Below, piece by piece: positions 25,473 through 34,059 of a stretch of 46,140 bases of DNA. The first letter of the stretch is position 1; each line of letters opens with the position of its first letter. The notes under the pieces were generated by a model. It was not told the DNA's origin. It ran no database searches and was given only the letters and a program-made list of their open reading frames with translations. Origin of the DNA: Caldilineaceae bacterium. GTDB lineage: Bacteria; Chloroflexota; Anaerolineae; Caldilineales; Caldilineaceae. Where the stretch lies: positions 1 through 46,140 of the forward strand of contig JALHQH010000074.1 of assembly GCA_022842065.1 (NCBI GenBank). Reading direction: 5' to 3'. Made by a program: the position numbers and the translations under genes.

Positions 25473-25905
25473 CCTGTTCACCTGTTTGCTGTAGGGCTAA
25501 ACGGGCCTGGCCGGCCGCAACGCCCTTGCGCACCACCTCGGCATAGGGGCCATCAGGTAAACGGGCGAGAAGGGCAGTCGCCTGCTCATAAAAATGGGCA
25601 GCAGCGCTGAGCTGATGTAGTTGTTCATGCGACCAGCCCAAATTCAGGTAGAGCGAGGGATAGAAACCAGCGACCCGATCATCATCAACCGCCAGGGCAT
25701 GGTCAAGCGCAACCTGATTCCAGTGGAGCATCTCGGTTGGCGGGCGATGGCGGGCAACATAATGCGCGGCAATACAGGCGTCAAAAGCATCTTGCTGGAT
25801 CGTCCACGCTTGGAAAAAGAGATCGCGTGCTTCATCGAGTTGGCCGCGGCCTTCCGCCTCCATACCGGCCACACAAAGTTTTACCACTGGATTATTGGGA
25901 TCCAT
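25462..25905 (-). CDS. Small TPR-like hypothetical protein
   Basis: This 147-aa all-helical protein has two or three TPR-like helical pairs (GRGQLDEARDLFFQAW; YLNLGWSHEQLHQLSAAAHFYEQA). Similar proteins are sometimes labelled rRNA adenine methyltransferase, but no methyltransferase motif is present. ATG at 25905 is chosen because the longer frame to 26070 has an atypical, Ser/Arg-rich start. About 180 bp separate it from the double VOC gene, and no promoter or hairpin stood out there. Confidence 0.78.
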   Translation of the reverse strand: MDPNNPVVKLCVAGMEAEGRGQLDEARDLFFQAWTIQQDAFDACIAAHYVARHRPPTEMLHWNQVALDHALAVDDDRVAGFYPSLYLNLGWSHEQLHQLSAAAHFYEQATALLARLPDGPYAEVVRKGVAAGQARLALQQTGEQDGE

Positions 25906-26085
25906 AAGTTGCGTTCTGCTACTTCCTTTATACAATTTTGGACGTAAAACAAGTGCGGGATTATAGCACAAACGTTCACTCGTGCCAATCAGCCACGATA
26001 ATCGATAATGAATCTGTTGTAGTCGAGCGGAGGCTGAGCTTGTGTAACATGAGTCATTCACCTTCATCATTCGCCAATCTCAACG

Positions 26086-26952
26086 TTATGGATGCAGACG
26101 TTGCATAAACATCCAACGCTGCCCTTCCAGATCTTCGACGCGGTAACGCCGCCCTGGAAAACCATCTTCGAGATCCGACAAGAAATTGGCCCCTGCAGCT
26201 TTGGCCTGGGCATAATGTTGATCGATATCGTCAACATAGACCAAAACGCCATTGAGCACCCAGGGCACTTCCGCCCATTTAGCGGCCGCTTCACAATGCT
26301 GGCGATGATGTTTGGGGCTCTCATAGGCGGGCGTTGGGGACGCCAGCATGATCCGCCCGCTGCCGGTTGTCATTTCGCTATGCGAGAGCCGACCATCGTC
26401 ATCGAGCCAACGGGTTACTTCATGGAAACCAAAAGCAGTGGCCAGCCAGTCCAGCGCCGCAACGCCATCTTCATACGTGAGCATGGGGATCGTATCGGGG
26501 CCGGCAGCATCACCAGCCGGATCGTTTGCCGTTTCCAGATAGGGCGGTGGCGCATCGGGACGGTCGGCCCAGTTGGCAAAGAACCACTGGTTGCCGGATT
26601 CATCCTGCACACCGGCCCCACGCGGTTCACCAAACGCGCCGTCGGTTGGTTCCATCAACGAGGTTGCGCCGGCTTGAAGCGCGGCTTGATAAGTTTCATC
26701 CACCTGTTCCAGGTAGAGAAAGATCATGGTGGGCATTGGTTCGTTAACGGCACCCCCTTCACCACCACTCAGCATGATCATCGAATCGCCAATGCGCATT
26801 TCCGTGTGCGTGCCACCGGCACTGCCCTTGGCTTGAAAATGGAGGGTTGCGCCGAAGGCCGCCTGCAGAAAGTCGATCATCGGTTGTAATTCACGCACCA
26901 TCAAATAAGGCGTGACAGTATGAAAACCGGGGCGGGTTGCTTTGCCAATCAT
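26086..26952 (-). CDS. Double VOC (PhnB-like) domain protein
   Basis: This 288-aa protein contains two vicinal-oxygen-chelate domains (about 8-140 and 160-285). VTPYLMVRELQPMIDFLQAAFGA starts the first in PhnB style, and IPMLTYEDGVAALDWLATAFGF starts the second. Both end in a GxRxxxVxDxxGxxW-like strand (GAGVQDESGNQWFF; GRRYRVEDLEGQRWMF). The fold supports metal-dependent or antibiotic-binding functions; the substrate is unknown. AAGGAGGT precedes the ATG by 11 bases. Confidence 0.88.
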   Translation of the reverse strand: MIGKATRPGFHTVTPYLMVRELQPMIDFLQAAFGATLHFQAKGSAGGTHTEMRIGDSMIMLSGGEGGAVNEPMPTMIFLYLEQVDETYQAALQAGATSLMEPTDGAFGEPRGAGVQDESGNQWFFANWADRPDAPPPYLETANDPAGDAAGPDTIPMLTYEDGVAALDWLATAFGFHEVTRWLDDDGRLSHSEMTTGSGRIMLASPTPAYESPKHHRQHCEAAAKWAEVPWVLNGVLVYVDDIDQHYAQAKAAGANFLSDLEDGFPGRRYRVEDLEGQRWMFMQRLHP

Positions 26953-26961
26953 TAGGGTATT

Positions 26962-27330
26962 TTACCTCCTTGCTTCAAACAATTCCAGCGGATTGCCGGC
27001 GGGATCTTCGGCCAGGATCTGTTTACCGCCAGGCCCTTCGATGATCTCATTCCGAAAATTGAGACCTGCGGCTTTCAAGTCGGCAACCAATGTTTCTAGA
27101 TCAGCCACTTCAATGACCAGTCGGTTCCAGCCACCGGGCACAGGCTGGCGCCCATCGGGCATGGGCTTGGCGGCAGAGGTCTGCGGTCCACTCAGCCAAA
27201 GTTGCAAATCATCCTTGCCGACAATAGCAAAAGGGGGACCCCAGCGCTCGACCAACGTAAAGCCGAGCCATTCGGTATAAAAGGCAACGGCGACATCCAC
27301 ATCATCAACAAGATAACGAATCGTAGCCAT
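26962..27330 (-). CDS. VOC family protein (glyoxalase/bleomycin-resistance fold)
   Basis: This 122-aa single VOC domain starts IRYLVDDVDVAVAFYTEWLGF and ends EDPAGNPLELFE, the usual first and last elements, with Glu in the last strand as a typical metal ligand. It may be a lyase, dioxygenase or binding protein. AAAGGAG lies 6 bases before the ATG. It lies 9 bp ahead of the double VOC gene on the same strand. Confidence 0.88.
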   Translation of the reverse strand: MATIRYLVDDVDVAVAFYTEWLGFTLVERWGPPFAIVGKDDLQLWLSGPQTSAAKPMPDGRQPVPGGWNRLVIEVADLETLVADLKAAGLNFRNEIIEGPGGKQILAEDPAGNPLELFEARR

Positions 27331-27366
27331 GTCGATCTCCTTTGTGCGAATTTACAAGGGATATAA

Positions 27367-27948
27367 TTAGGCCTGTTGCTGCCACTGCCAGAGATCGCGC
27401 AACAGCCCGATTTCGCCGGCATGGTGAATCAGATCGCGATTGGTCCACCAGAACAATGGGCCAAAGGGCACATGCGGATCAAGGCCATCGGGATAGCTGC
27501 TCAGCCCCACCACGTCCAGATCAGCGTCGGCGAGGCTGGCAAGTCCAGCGCGCCAGGCCTGGTGTGACTGTTCTAGAAAAGCCAACGCCGCGGCCGCACT
27601 ACCGGGATAGTCGATCGCATCGGCGGTCAACGTCTTGCTGCCAAAGGTATAATCACAGCGCAACAGTTGACCGGACACGACATGACAGAGCCGCCAGCCC
27701 AAAGTAGTCATGGGGGCCGGTTGGGGATCACCTGGCTCGACCTCACAAACCCAGTCGCCCTTGCCAACAACCTGGCTCGTTTTTGCCTCTTCCCGTCGGC
27801 AGACGCGCCAACAATTCGGCGTCGGTTCCCAAAAGTATTCCCTATCGGTCAAGCCTTGCAGGCGGTCAACCAACATACCATATTCGGTATCATACTGGTC
27901 GAGTAACAACCCCAACCGGGTGGTGGAAAAAGTTAGCTCATTGCTCAT
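27367..27948 (-). CDS. DinB family protein
   Basis: This 193-aa DinB-like protein has an N-terminal helix ending in EYFWEPTPNCWRV, the Trp-rich element of the family. A mid-protein His lies in GWRLCHVVSGQLLRC, and a C-terminal His pair in LIHHAGEIGLLRDLW. These are the expected metal-binding positions. Its ATG overlaps the stop of the DUF1801 gene by 4 bp (ATGA). Confidence 0.88.
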   Translation of the reverse strand: MSNELTFSTTRLGLLLDQYDTEYGMLVDRLQGLTDREYFWEPTPNCWRVCRREEAKTSQVVGKGDWVCEVEPGDPQPAPMTTLGWRLCHVVSGQLLRCDYTFGSKTLTADAIDYPGSAAAALAFLEQSHQAWRAGLASLADADLDVVGLSSYPDGLDPHVPFGPLFWWTNRDLIHHAGEIGLLRDLWQWQQQA

Positions 27949-28361
27949 GAATTTGTTGCTTTCATATGGGCGACCGACTGCGCGACCAGTTCACGCAATA
28001 CGTTCTGATCGATATCTGCCAGCTTGTTAATATACAGGCAGGATTTGCCCGTTTTATGTTTGCCCAGCTTTGCCAGTAACGCGTCATACTGTTCAAAGCC
28101 GGCCAAAATATAGAGGACTAAATTCTGTTTACGTGGGGAAAAGCCGGTCAAACAGGCATCGCCTTCGTGGCCGCTGGCATATTTATAATGGTAACTGCCA
28201 AAGCCGATGATACTGCTGCCCCACATTTTGGCCGGTTCGCCGGTTACTTCTTGCATCAGCGCCAGAATCGCCAAGGCATCTTCACGCTTTTTTTCGCTTT
28301 CGACCTCGTGGAGAAAGGCAAGCACATCAGCATCAGTCGGTTTCGTTTTTAGTTCAGCCAT
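27945..28361 (-). CDS. DUF1801 (YdhG-like) protein
   Basis: This 138-aa DUF1801 protein shows the family hallmarks MWGSSIIGFGSYHYKYASGHEGD, split between two strands, and ACLTGFSPRKQNLVLYI, then a C-terminal GKSCLYINKLADID. No biochemical role is established for the family. ATG at 28361 follows AAGGAG by 7 bases; the longer frame to 28406 is not supported. The stop overlaps the next DinB gene. Confidence 0.88.
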   Translation of the reverse strand: MAELKTKPTDADVLAFLHEVESEKKREDALAILALMQEVTGEPAKMWGSSIIGFGSYHYKYASGHEGDACLTGFSPRKQNLVLYILAGFEQYDALLAKLGKHKTGKSCLYINKLADIDQNVLRELVAQSVAHMKATNS

Positions 28362-28422
28362 CGTTTGCTCCTTTTTTTGCGGAGGGTTGAAACCCTGCGC
28401 TACCATTAGCCATCACGCAAAA

Positions 28423-28893
28423 CTAATTGTCAATGACACTACGCAACTTGTGGATCACCCCCACATGATAACTCACATGCGCCAACAGCATCATCCACGA
28501 ACTGACCGCCAGTGGGTGCCAATCCTCACGCGCTTGTAAGCGCGCCATCAAGTGGGTATAGGTCTGGGTGATCTCGTCGCGCAAGGTGCGCCAGGCAGCT
28601 TCGTCAACAACCTGGATCTGCCAACTAGCGACCCAATCGGGGGCAGGGGTCTCGCCCCGTTCATAGGCTGCAAAAAAGTTGAGCAGCCAGCGTACGTGAC
28701 CACAATGAGCCGCAATGGTCTCCTCATCTGGTTGCGTAGGGGTCGAGGCGGTGACGGCATCGATTTGGTTGATGGTGCCTAACAGACCAGATTGACCACT
28801 ATCGAGAAAAAAGCCATAGGGACTTTCCGCCACCCCAAACGCTTCGGCCAGGAGGCCGGCGAGACTTTGCTTAAAGAGATCATGATCGATCAA
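28423..28893 (-). CDS. DinB-like protein
   Basis: This 156-aa four-helix protein resembles the DinB-like copy at 24566-25045 in length and layout (AAHCGHVRWLLNFF in the middle, LLAHVSYHVGVIHKLR at the end, giving the His trio). It starts with TTG at 28893. GGAG lies 6 bases upstream, and the TTG overlaps the preceding gene stop (TTGA). The two copies are probably paralogues. Confidence 0.83.
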   Translation of the reverse strand: MIDHDLFKQSLAGLLAEAFGVAESPYGFFLDSGQSGLLGTINQIDAVTASTPTQPDEETIAAHCGHVRWLLNFFAAYERGETPAPDWVASWQIQVVDEAAWRTLRDEITQTYTHLMARLQAREDWHPLAVSSWMMLLAHVSYHVGVIHKLRSVIDN

Positions 28894-29432
28894 GACTTGC
28901 TCCTTTCGCTAACAGCACTTTGGTACTCATTCAGCCAGCGTTGCAGATCGCGCAAATGTGCTTGACTATGCTGATAGCTCATTGACGCAATCACTTCCCA
29001 CAACCCCTTGTCGCCCTTCCAGGGTAGACCCTTCACTTCGACTTCGGGCGCGGTCAACAGCTGATCACTCATAGCTTGGACCGTAGCCACCAGTTGCATC
29101 CGGACTTCGCGCTGCATCCCAAGCAATTCGTCAAACGAGCGTACGGCCAACGGCGCGGCCATCCATTCGTTCAAGGCATCATCCTGCAGGCCGGCATGCG
29201 GAATAAATTCGCCCCATAGTTCATGGGGGGTAGCCGCACGATGGCCCATGTGGGCACGGATCATACCAGTGACAAAGCGTTCCCAGGCCGCAACATGGCC
29301 AACGACATCTTTGACCGACCACTGGCCACAGGCACCAGCTTCTGCGCGCAGGGCAGGCGGCACCGTCAGCAAAAATGCTTCCCAGGTCACTTGTTCCTTG
29401 CGTAAATATTGGAGAAATTCTACTTGGTTCAT
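28890..29432 (-). CDS. ClbS/DfsB-type DinB-like protein
   Basis: This 180-aa protein resembles ClbS/DfsB (formerly DUF1706) four-helix proteins. QWSVKDVVGHVAAWERF is the typical second-helix signature, and MSYQHSQAHLRDLQRW lies at the C-terminus. ClbS protects colibactin producers by acting on the toxin, so a protective role is possible here but not shown; no colibactin genes are present. GAGGAG precedes the ATG. It lies about 60 bp after the NAT gene. Confidence 0.85.
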   Translation of the reverse strand: MNQVEFLQYLRKEQVTWEAFLLTVPPALRAEAGACGQWSVKDVVGHVAAWERFVTGMIRAHMGHRAATPHELWGEFIPHAGLQDDALNEWMAAPLAVRSFDELLGMQREVRMQLVATVQAMSDQLLTAPEVEVKGLPWKGDKGLWEVIASMSYQHSQAHLRDLQRWLNEYQSAVSERSKS

Positions 29433-29491
29433 GTGCTCTCCTCATAGAGGCCGCAGCCGTCGATTATTCGATCCTCACAGCCAGCAACGGG

Positions 29492-30292
29492 CTAAAGACT
29501 TTGTCTCCAGAGCTCATGGCCGGCCCAGACCTTGTCCCACAGGGCATCAGCGAGGGTGCCGTCCAGACCAAAGGTTTGTGCGATCACGGTGCGATAGCGC
29601 AGCCGCTCGCTGATTTCCTCTTCGACCACCCCAGCTGCGCGGTACTGTTTTAAGATCGCCCCGCGCAGGGTAACAAAGCCCTCCGGCGTGAAGCGGTGAC
29701 AGACGGTCTTCTGCACAAAGCTAGACGCGGGTGATGTTTGCAACTCGTGGCAACGGCCGCCAAAGCTGGCAAATTGCCGGGGTAGCAGGGTAAACCCAAA
29801 GCCAGGGCCACCGTGGACATCGTTGTGAAAGTACCAATGATCGCCCTCTTCTGCCAACTGATAGTGGCGAAAATCCTGTTGATAATCACCGGCCAGTAGG
29901 GGTAATGGCTCGAAAAAACCATTGCCAAAGCCAACATCAACCAGCCAAGGGCGGGCCAGATCAACCCGTAGGATCAGGTGATCAAAATCGCCATTGCTCC
30001 CTTGCGCCGGCCGCCCAACACTGCTACCCAGGAGCGTTACGCGAAAACCAAGAGTGCGCAGCGCCCAGGCAAAGAGGCCATTCAGCTCATAACACCAGCC
30101 ACCACGCTGCTTTTCTACAATTTTGCGGTAAATATGGTTAAGATCAAGGGTCAGACGTTGACCAAGATGGATATCGAGATTTTCATAGGGGATGGCCAAC
30201 AGATGGGCGCGGTGGAGTTCGCACAGCGTCGTCAGATTAGCGACGCGCGCCCCCTGGTAATCAATGCGTTGCAGATAGAGATCCAAGTTCAT
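29492..30292 (-). CDS. nat: Arylamine N-acetyltransferase
   Basis: This 266-aa protein belongs to the NAT family, which moves acetyl from acetyl-CoA to arylamines, hydrazines and similar compounds. The catalytic triad is visible: Cys in RGGWCYELN, His in DFDHLILRV and Asp in WLVDVGFG. IPYENLDIHLG near the N-terminus is also typical. ATG at 30292 is preferred to the longer frame ending at 30346. It is the first gene of the minus-strand cluster, which supports a xenobiotic-handling theme. Confidence 0.93.
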   Translation of the reverse strand: MNLDLYLQRIDYQGARVANLTTLCELHRAHLLAIPYENLDIHLGQRLTLDLNHIYRKIVEKQRGGWCYELNGLFAWALRTLGFRVTLLGSSVGRPAQGSNGDFDHLILRVDLARPWLVDVGFGNGFFEPLPLLAGDYQQDFRHYQLAEEGDHWYFHNDVHGGPGFGFTLLPRQFASFGGRCHELQTSPASSFVQKTVCHRFTPEGFVTLRGAILKQYRAAGVVEEEISERLRYRTVIAQTFGLDGTLADALWDKVWAGHELWRQSL

Positions 30293-30690
30293 GGTTGATG
30301 CAACACCTTTTATAACAAGCTGGTTTGGTCGGCAGAGATTGCTCAAAATGTGCTAACGAGACGATTCGGGTACGACACGCCTGATCACAGAGACATTTTT
30401 GGCAGAGGGGGTTGGATAATGCAGAACATTTGGTCTATTATACTTGATCTTTTATGAACATAAAAATTGCCGGTGGTCTATGCAATTTTACACCTATCGG
30501 TAAGCCAAACCGCTTGCCGAAAATGTTAGCGCATAAGACAGAAATGCTGCAACATATCTTTTTTGCATATCCTGGTCTATTCAGCCCGCCTTGCGCGTGC
30601 AGTACACTTGGCGCAGTCGTAGGCAGCTCCTCCTCGCAAGGTGGTTGTCTGATATCAACAAGCTGTAACTTATAACGAAGGAGTGAAAAG
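30293..30690. other. Divergent intergenic region without recognised gene
   Basis: About 400 bases separate nat from the DUF1328 gene. A possible plus-strand promoter is TTGGAT (about 30411) with TATTAT 18 bases on, far upstream of DUF1328. A 73-codon frame at 30454-30675 has no ribosome site and a Cys/Ser-rich product, and I do not call it. A 7-bp pairing (CCTTGCG/CGCAAGG) within 30590-30645 may form a leader structure. Confidence 0.4.
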
Positions 30691-30909
30691 ATGGATCTCT
30701 TAACTTGGGCGATTATCGCGGCCGTGGTGGCAATTGTGGCCGGGGCCTTGGGCTTCAGCGGCGTCGCACGTGGGGCGGCCAGTATTGCCCGTGTGCTCTT
30801 CGCGATCTTCATTATCATCGCGATTATCCTGCTGATTATGGTCTTCCTGGGCGTGGGTGCGCTTAGCAGCGCGACCAGCATGCTGCCAGTGATTGGGCTG
30901 CTGATGTAA
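30691..30909 (+). CDS. DUF1328 small membrane protein
   Basis: This 72-aa peptide has two hydrophobic segments (about 5-25 and 33-57) split by FSGVARGAASIAR, the DUF1328 (YtjA) signature. Family members are often induced by envelope or general stress, but no function is proven. GAAGGAG lies 7 bases before the ATG. A 26-bp hairpin follows the stop. Confidence 0.92.
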   Translation: MDLLTWAIIAAVVAIVAGALGFSGVARGAASIARVLFAIFIIIAIILLIMVFLGVGALSSATSMLPVIGLLM

Positions 30910-30932
30910 GGACGTTGGTTTGAACACAAAGA

Positions 30933-30986
30933 TTTGAAGATAAAGCGGGGCACTGCGTGGACGCAGTGCCCCGCTTTATCTTCAAA
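30933..30986 (+). terminator. 26-bp perfect hairpin terminator
   Basis: 30933-30958 pairs perfectly with 30961-30986, leaving only GG as loop. The top is GC-rich (GCGGGGCACTGCGT) and the base is A/T-rich, so the transcript would end in a paired U-rich run. It starts 23 bases after the DUF1328 stop. Confidence 0.8.
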
Positions 30987-31007
30987 AAACCGCGACGAAT
31001 TATTAGA

Positions 31008-31085
31008 GGATACCGGTGCGTCGCACTGTCCAGGGAGAAGTGGCGCATACGAGCGCCGTTTGGACAGTGCGACGCACCGGTATCC
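31008..31085. repeat. Hairpin related to the 151-bp repeat core
   Basis: 31008-31032 and 31061-31085 are perfect 25-bp reverse complements. A second small hairpin (GGCGC/GCGCC) lies in the loop. The outer flanks ATTAGA and TCTAAT also pair if five extra bases on the right are skipped. The arm contains GTGCGTCGCACTGTCC, differing in one base from GTGCGTCGCACTGACC of the 151-bp elements, but the ends are unrelated. Confidence 0.8.
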
Positions 31086-31108
31086 TTACCTCTAATGTTC
31101 ACAAACCC

Positions 31109-33652
31109 TTAACGCGCAAAGCGGACTGTATGTGGCTGGGACAACCCTTCGCCACCATTGGCCGCATAGAGCGCAACTGACCAGGCTAAGGGGGTAGCGG
31201 TTGGCACGCTGGGAAAGTTGCAATCCAGATCGGTAAAGGTGAAAGTGGTGGCCGGCGCCGGCGTTGGCTGATCACAAGCCCCAAAGTCAGCGACGCCATC
31301 CAAGAACCACTGGTATAGCTCGCCGCTCAGGTTGCGCCCCTGCCAGGTGAAGGTGGCCGGCACAGTCACGGTTGTCTGATCAGCCGGCTGCGTTATCACC
31401 AAATCGGCAATCTCAAAATCACCGCCCGCCACCCGTTCGCCATAGTCATAATCAGCAATTAAAAAGCTCTGCCACACCTGTAGATAACGGGGATCAACAC
31501 TGTTGCCGCCATCGCTCCCATTGCGATAGGTGACATGATAGCCGCCAATCCCACTGGCGCTGGGTGCGTCGGGGAAGTTGTAACGGCCATCCCCAGCGGT
31601 GGTCACCCGCGCCCGCACATCACACGAGCTAAACGAGCAGACCTCCAACTGGACTTGCAGCCCTGCGACCCCGTTGCCCTGGTAAAAGACCTGGCCGCTA
31701 ATGCCGCGCGGTGGCACGGCCGTGGGATTGGCAGGGGTGGGCAAAGCCGTCGCCAAGGGCGTTGGTGTCAACGTTGGCAAGATAACAATCTCGCCCGGCA
31801 ACGTGGGCTGGGCACTACGCCCCACCGCCGACTGTACCGCGGGCAAGTAGAGCCGTTGGGTCAACGCGGGGTTGGGGGTAGAAGTGGGCACAAGCACAGG
31901 TTCATTTGCGGTGGGCTGCCAATCCGCCGCAGCGGAGCGACCATCGTTGGTGACTTTACCCGTTGCGCCGTCGGCGACGCGCAGCCACCAGATATCGACG
32001 GCATTACCCTCATCGTTTAACAAGCTATAGAGCAGATAGCCACCAGCCGGTGACCAGGTTGGTTGCCCCACCAACTGACCATGATCCACCAGCAACAACA
32101 GGCGCGGTGCGCCCAGATTTTGGCGGTCATGCAACATGATCGCGTCGTTGGTGCGCAGGCCACCGGCCAGGTCAGCAATGTTGCTGTAATGCACACTGGG
32201 CGATTGGCGGTAGCTCACAAAATGGCGGCCATCCGGTGCCCAGGTCGGCGCGCGTTCGGGGCTGCTGCGCAGGTCGGTGCTGCTGCTGGCGTAGGCCGTC
32301 AAATAGCCAACTAGTGGCGCGAGCTGCGGTATTGGGCCGGCCACATCAGCTTCCCAAATGCCTTGGGCCCGATCGGCAAGAACAGGCGCGGCGGCAAAGA
32401 GGAGCGTATCGCCCTGCCAACTGCCGCCCGCGGCAAAATCGATGAAGCCCGCGGGGCCACCAATGGTCGTGATCGCAGGCGCGACGGGCAAGTTGTTGAC
32501 GAAGAGACGGCAGGTCGCATCCTGGGTCGCCTTGTCACTGTTGTACCAGCGCCCACGGCTGCAAACCGTCGAGAGCAAGCGTGCGCCATCGGGTGCCCAG
32601 GCCAAATGAATGAGCAGATTGTCAATGGCATCAGTGCCACGATCAGCGCAACTGTTGGTGGGCAGACAGCCGAGTGGCTGCTCCTTGATGCCCTCACGCC
32701 CGGTCGTTGTATAGATCTGGCGCAGATTACTGCCATCTGCCCTCATGAGATAAGCTTCACCGATCTGCGCCGGAAATTTTTGTCCATCAGGATTAGCGAC
32801 GGGCAAGAGATTGTCAAGTTGGAAGAGAAGCTGCCCGCCATCGGGTGACCAAGTGGGGATCTGCGGTTCATGATCCATGTCAGCGATGCGCACACGGTTG
32901 CTGCCATCGGTGTCCATGCGAAAGATGGCGTGCCGGTTGGCGGCGGTGCCCGGGCCGGTCAACACGATGGGCTGTGTGCCATCGCCGCGCAGCGCGGCGG
33001 GCAAGGCTACCCCCGTGGTCTGCACCCGCATTGGCACCACGCTAATCTCATCCAGATGCAGCGCCCAATTCCAGCTTGGATCGCCCTGAAAGTTGACATA
33101 GAGCGAGAGGTAGAGCGTCTGGCCGCGCAGCGCCGTCAACGCCTCGGCGCGCAGATTCTGCCGATAAAGCTGCCAACCGCCCAGCAGTTCATCCATGCGG
33201 ATCGAATCAACCAGCACAACGCTACCGTCTCCAGCCGTCGGCTTGGTCGTCCAGACGATCTCGATCTGGCCGGCGGGCCAATCACCGGTCGCCGAAAACC
33301 AGAAGGCGAGCGTCACGTCACTGGCATCGCTGGGAATGGTGACATCCTCGGCGGCGACTTGGGCGGGACCGAGCGCACCGTTGCCACAGCTATCGTCAAT
33401 CGGCGTGCCCATGCGCAAGGCGTAGCGCCCACTGTACACCATCGCTGCGGTTGTATCAGGCGCGTGGGCATCGACCAATTGGGCCCCACCACAGAGAATC
33501 CACGGCGTTTCCCCGCCATTTTCAAAATCACCATTTTCCAACAGATTGGCGGTGGCGGTGATTGATTGAGACTTGGCCAGGGCGGGCCAGGTTAACAGGT
33601 GACTGACCAGTAGCAGCGCCAGGCAGCCGACCCAGATCCAGGTTATTTTCAT
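31109..33652 (-). CDS. Secreted PD40 beta-propeller protein
   Basis: This 847-aa protein has a signal peptide (hydrophobic stretch WVGCLALLLVSHLL, cleavage near ALA-KS). A carbohydrate-binding-like beta-sandwich follows (about 35-210, starting NLLENGDFENGG), then a TolB-like propeller with PD40 blades (WSPDGGQLLF, WAPDGARLL, WAPDGRHFV). A Pro/Thr-rich linker leads to a Cna-B/carboxypeptidase-like domain (about 650-730) and a final Ig-like domain. An internal LYLPAVQ precedes the linker. ATG at 33652 is chosen because GAGG lies 5 bases upstream. A binding or surface role is inferred. Confidence 0.88.
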   Translation of the reverse strand: MKITWIWVGCLALLLVSHLLTWPALAKSQSITATANLLENGDFENGGETPWILCGGAQLVDAHAPDTTAAMVYSGRYALRMGTPIDDSCGNGALGPAQVAAEDVTIPSDASDVTLAFWFSATGDWPAGQIEIVWTTKPTAGDGSVVLVDSIRMDELLGGWQLYRQNLRAEALTALRGQTLYLSLYVNFQGDPSWNWALHLDEISVVPMRVQTTGVALPAALRGDGTQPIVLTGPGTAANRHAIFRMDTDGSNRVRIADMDHEPQIPTWSPDGGQLLFQLDNLLPVANPDGQKFPAQIGEAYLMRADGSNLRQIYTTTGREGIKEQPLGCLPTNSCADRGTDAIDNLLIHLAWAPDGARLLSTVCSRGRWYNSDKATQDATCRLFVNNLPVAPAITTIGGPAGFIDFAAGGSWQGDTLLFAAAPVLADRAQGIWEADVAGPIPQLAPLVGYLTAYASSSTDLRSSPERAPTWAPDGRHFVSYRQSPSVHYSNIADLAGGLRTNDAIMLHDRQNLGAPRLLLLVDHGQLVGQPTWSPAGGYLLYSLLNDEGNAVDIWWLRVADGATGKVTNDGRSAAADWQPTANEPVLVPTSTPNPALTQRLYLPAVQSAVGRSAQPTLPGEIVILPTLTPTPLATALPTPANPTAVPPRGISGQVFYQGNGVAGLQVQLEVCSFSSCDVRARVTTAGDGRYNFPDAPSASGIGGYHVTYRNGSDGGNSVDPRYLQVWQSFLIADYDYGERVAGGDFEIADLVITQPADQTTVTVPATFTWQGRNLSGELYQWFLDGVADFGACDQPTPAPATTFTFTDLDCNFPSVPTATPLAWSVALYAANGGEGLSQPHTVRFAR

Positions 33653-34059
33653 CATTACCTCTTTCGTTTTGTGGGCACCACGGCCTACTTGCTACGAACG
33701 CAGCGGCAAGCGCGCCACGACAACATTTGCTTACAGGTAAGGAAGTGGTGCAAGGTTGCAAAATTGTAAGATCACTTGGCTAATTTTTGTGCAATAATAG
33801 CATTCACACCGCCGCAACCACGAGCAGATCCAGCATAGGCTAAACAGCATAGCAGTTTGAGGGCGTACATCAAGGCCCTGTACTTGTACAAGAGTGATAC
33901 AAGTTGGTTAAGCTATTATAAAATTTAAGTTTACAATTTAAGTTTACAAGGTGATTACCAAGAGCCAAGCCAGGGTTTGGTGACAAACGCCTTTGTGGCC
34001 GATCACCAGCCCGTGAACAGTTAAATTTTATCGTAGCCATAGAGAAATCGATTACACCA
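33653..34059. other. Divergent intergenic region with palindrome and direct repeat
   Basis: About 400 bases lie between the divergent exoprotein and regulator genes. It holds the perfect palindrome CTTGTACAAG (33883-33892) and a 13-bp direct repeat AATTTAAGTTTAC twice in tandem (33922-33934, 33935-33947), next to the A/T-rich TATTATAAAA. These could be binding sites controlling the regulator, but no clear -35/-10 pair can be assigned. Confidence 0.5.

Noticed and set aside
25462..25905. rRNA adenine methyltransferase label for the TPR-like protein
   Set aside because: No SAM-binding or NPPY-type motif is present; only helical repeats are seen.
30454..30675. 73-codon plus-strand frame ahead of the DUF1328 gene
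   Set aside because: No ribosome site, a Cys/Ser-rich product without domain features, and it ends in the leader of the real gene.
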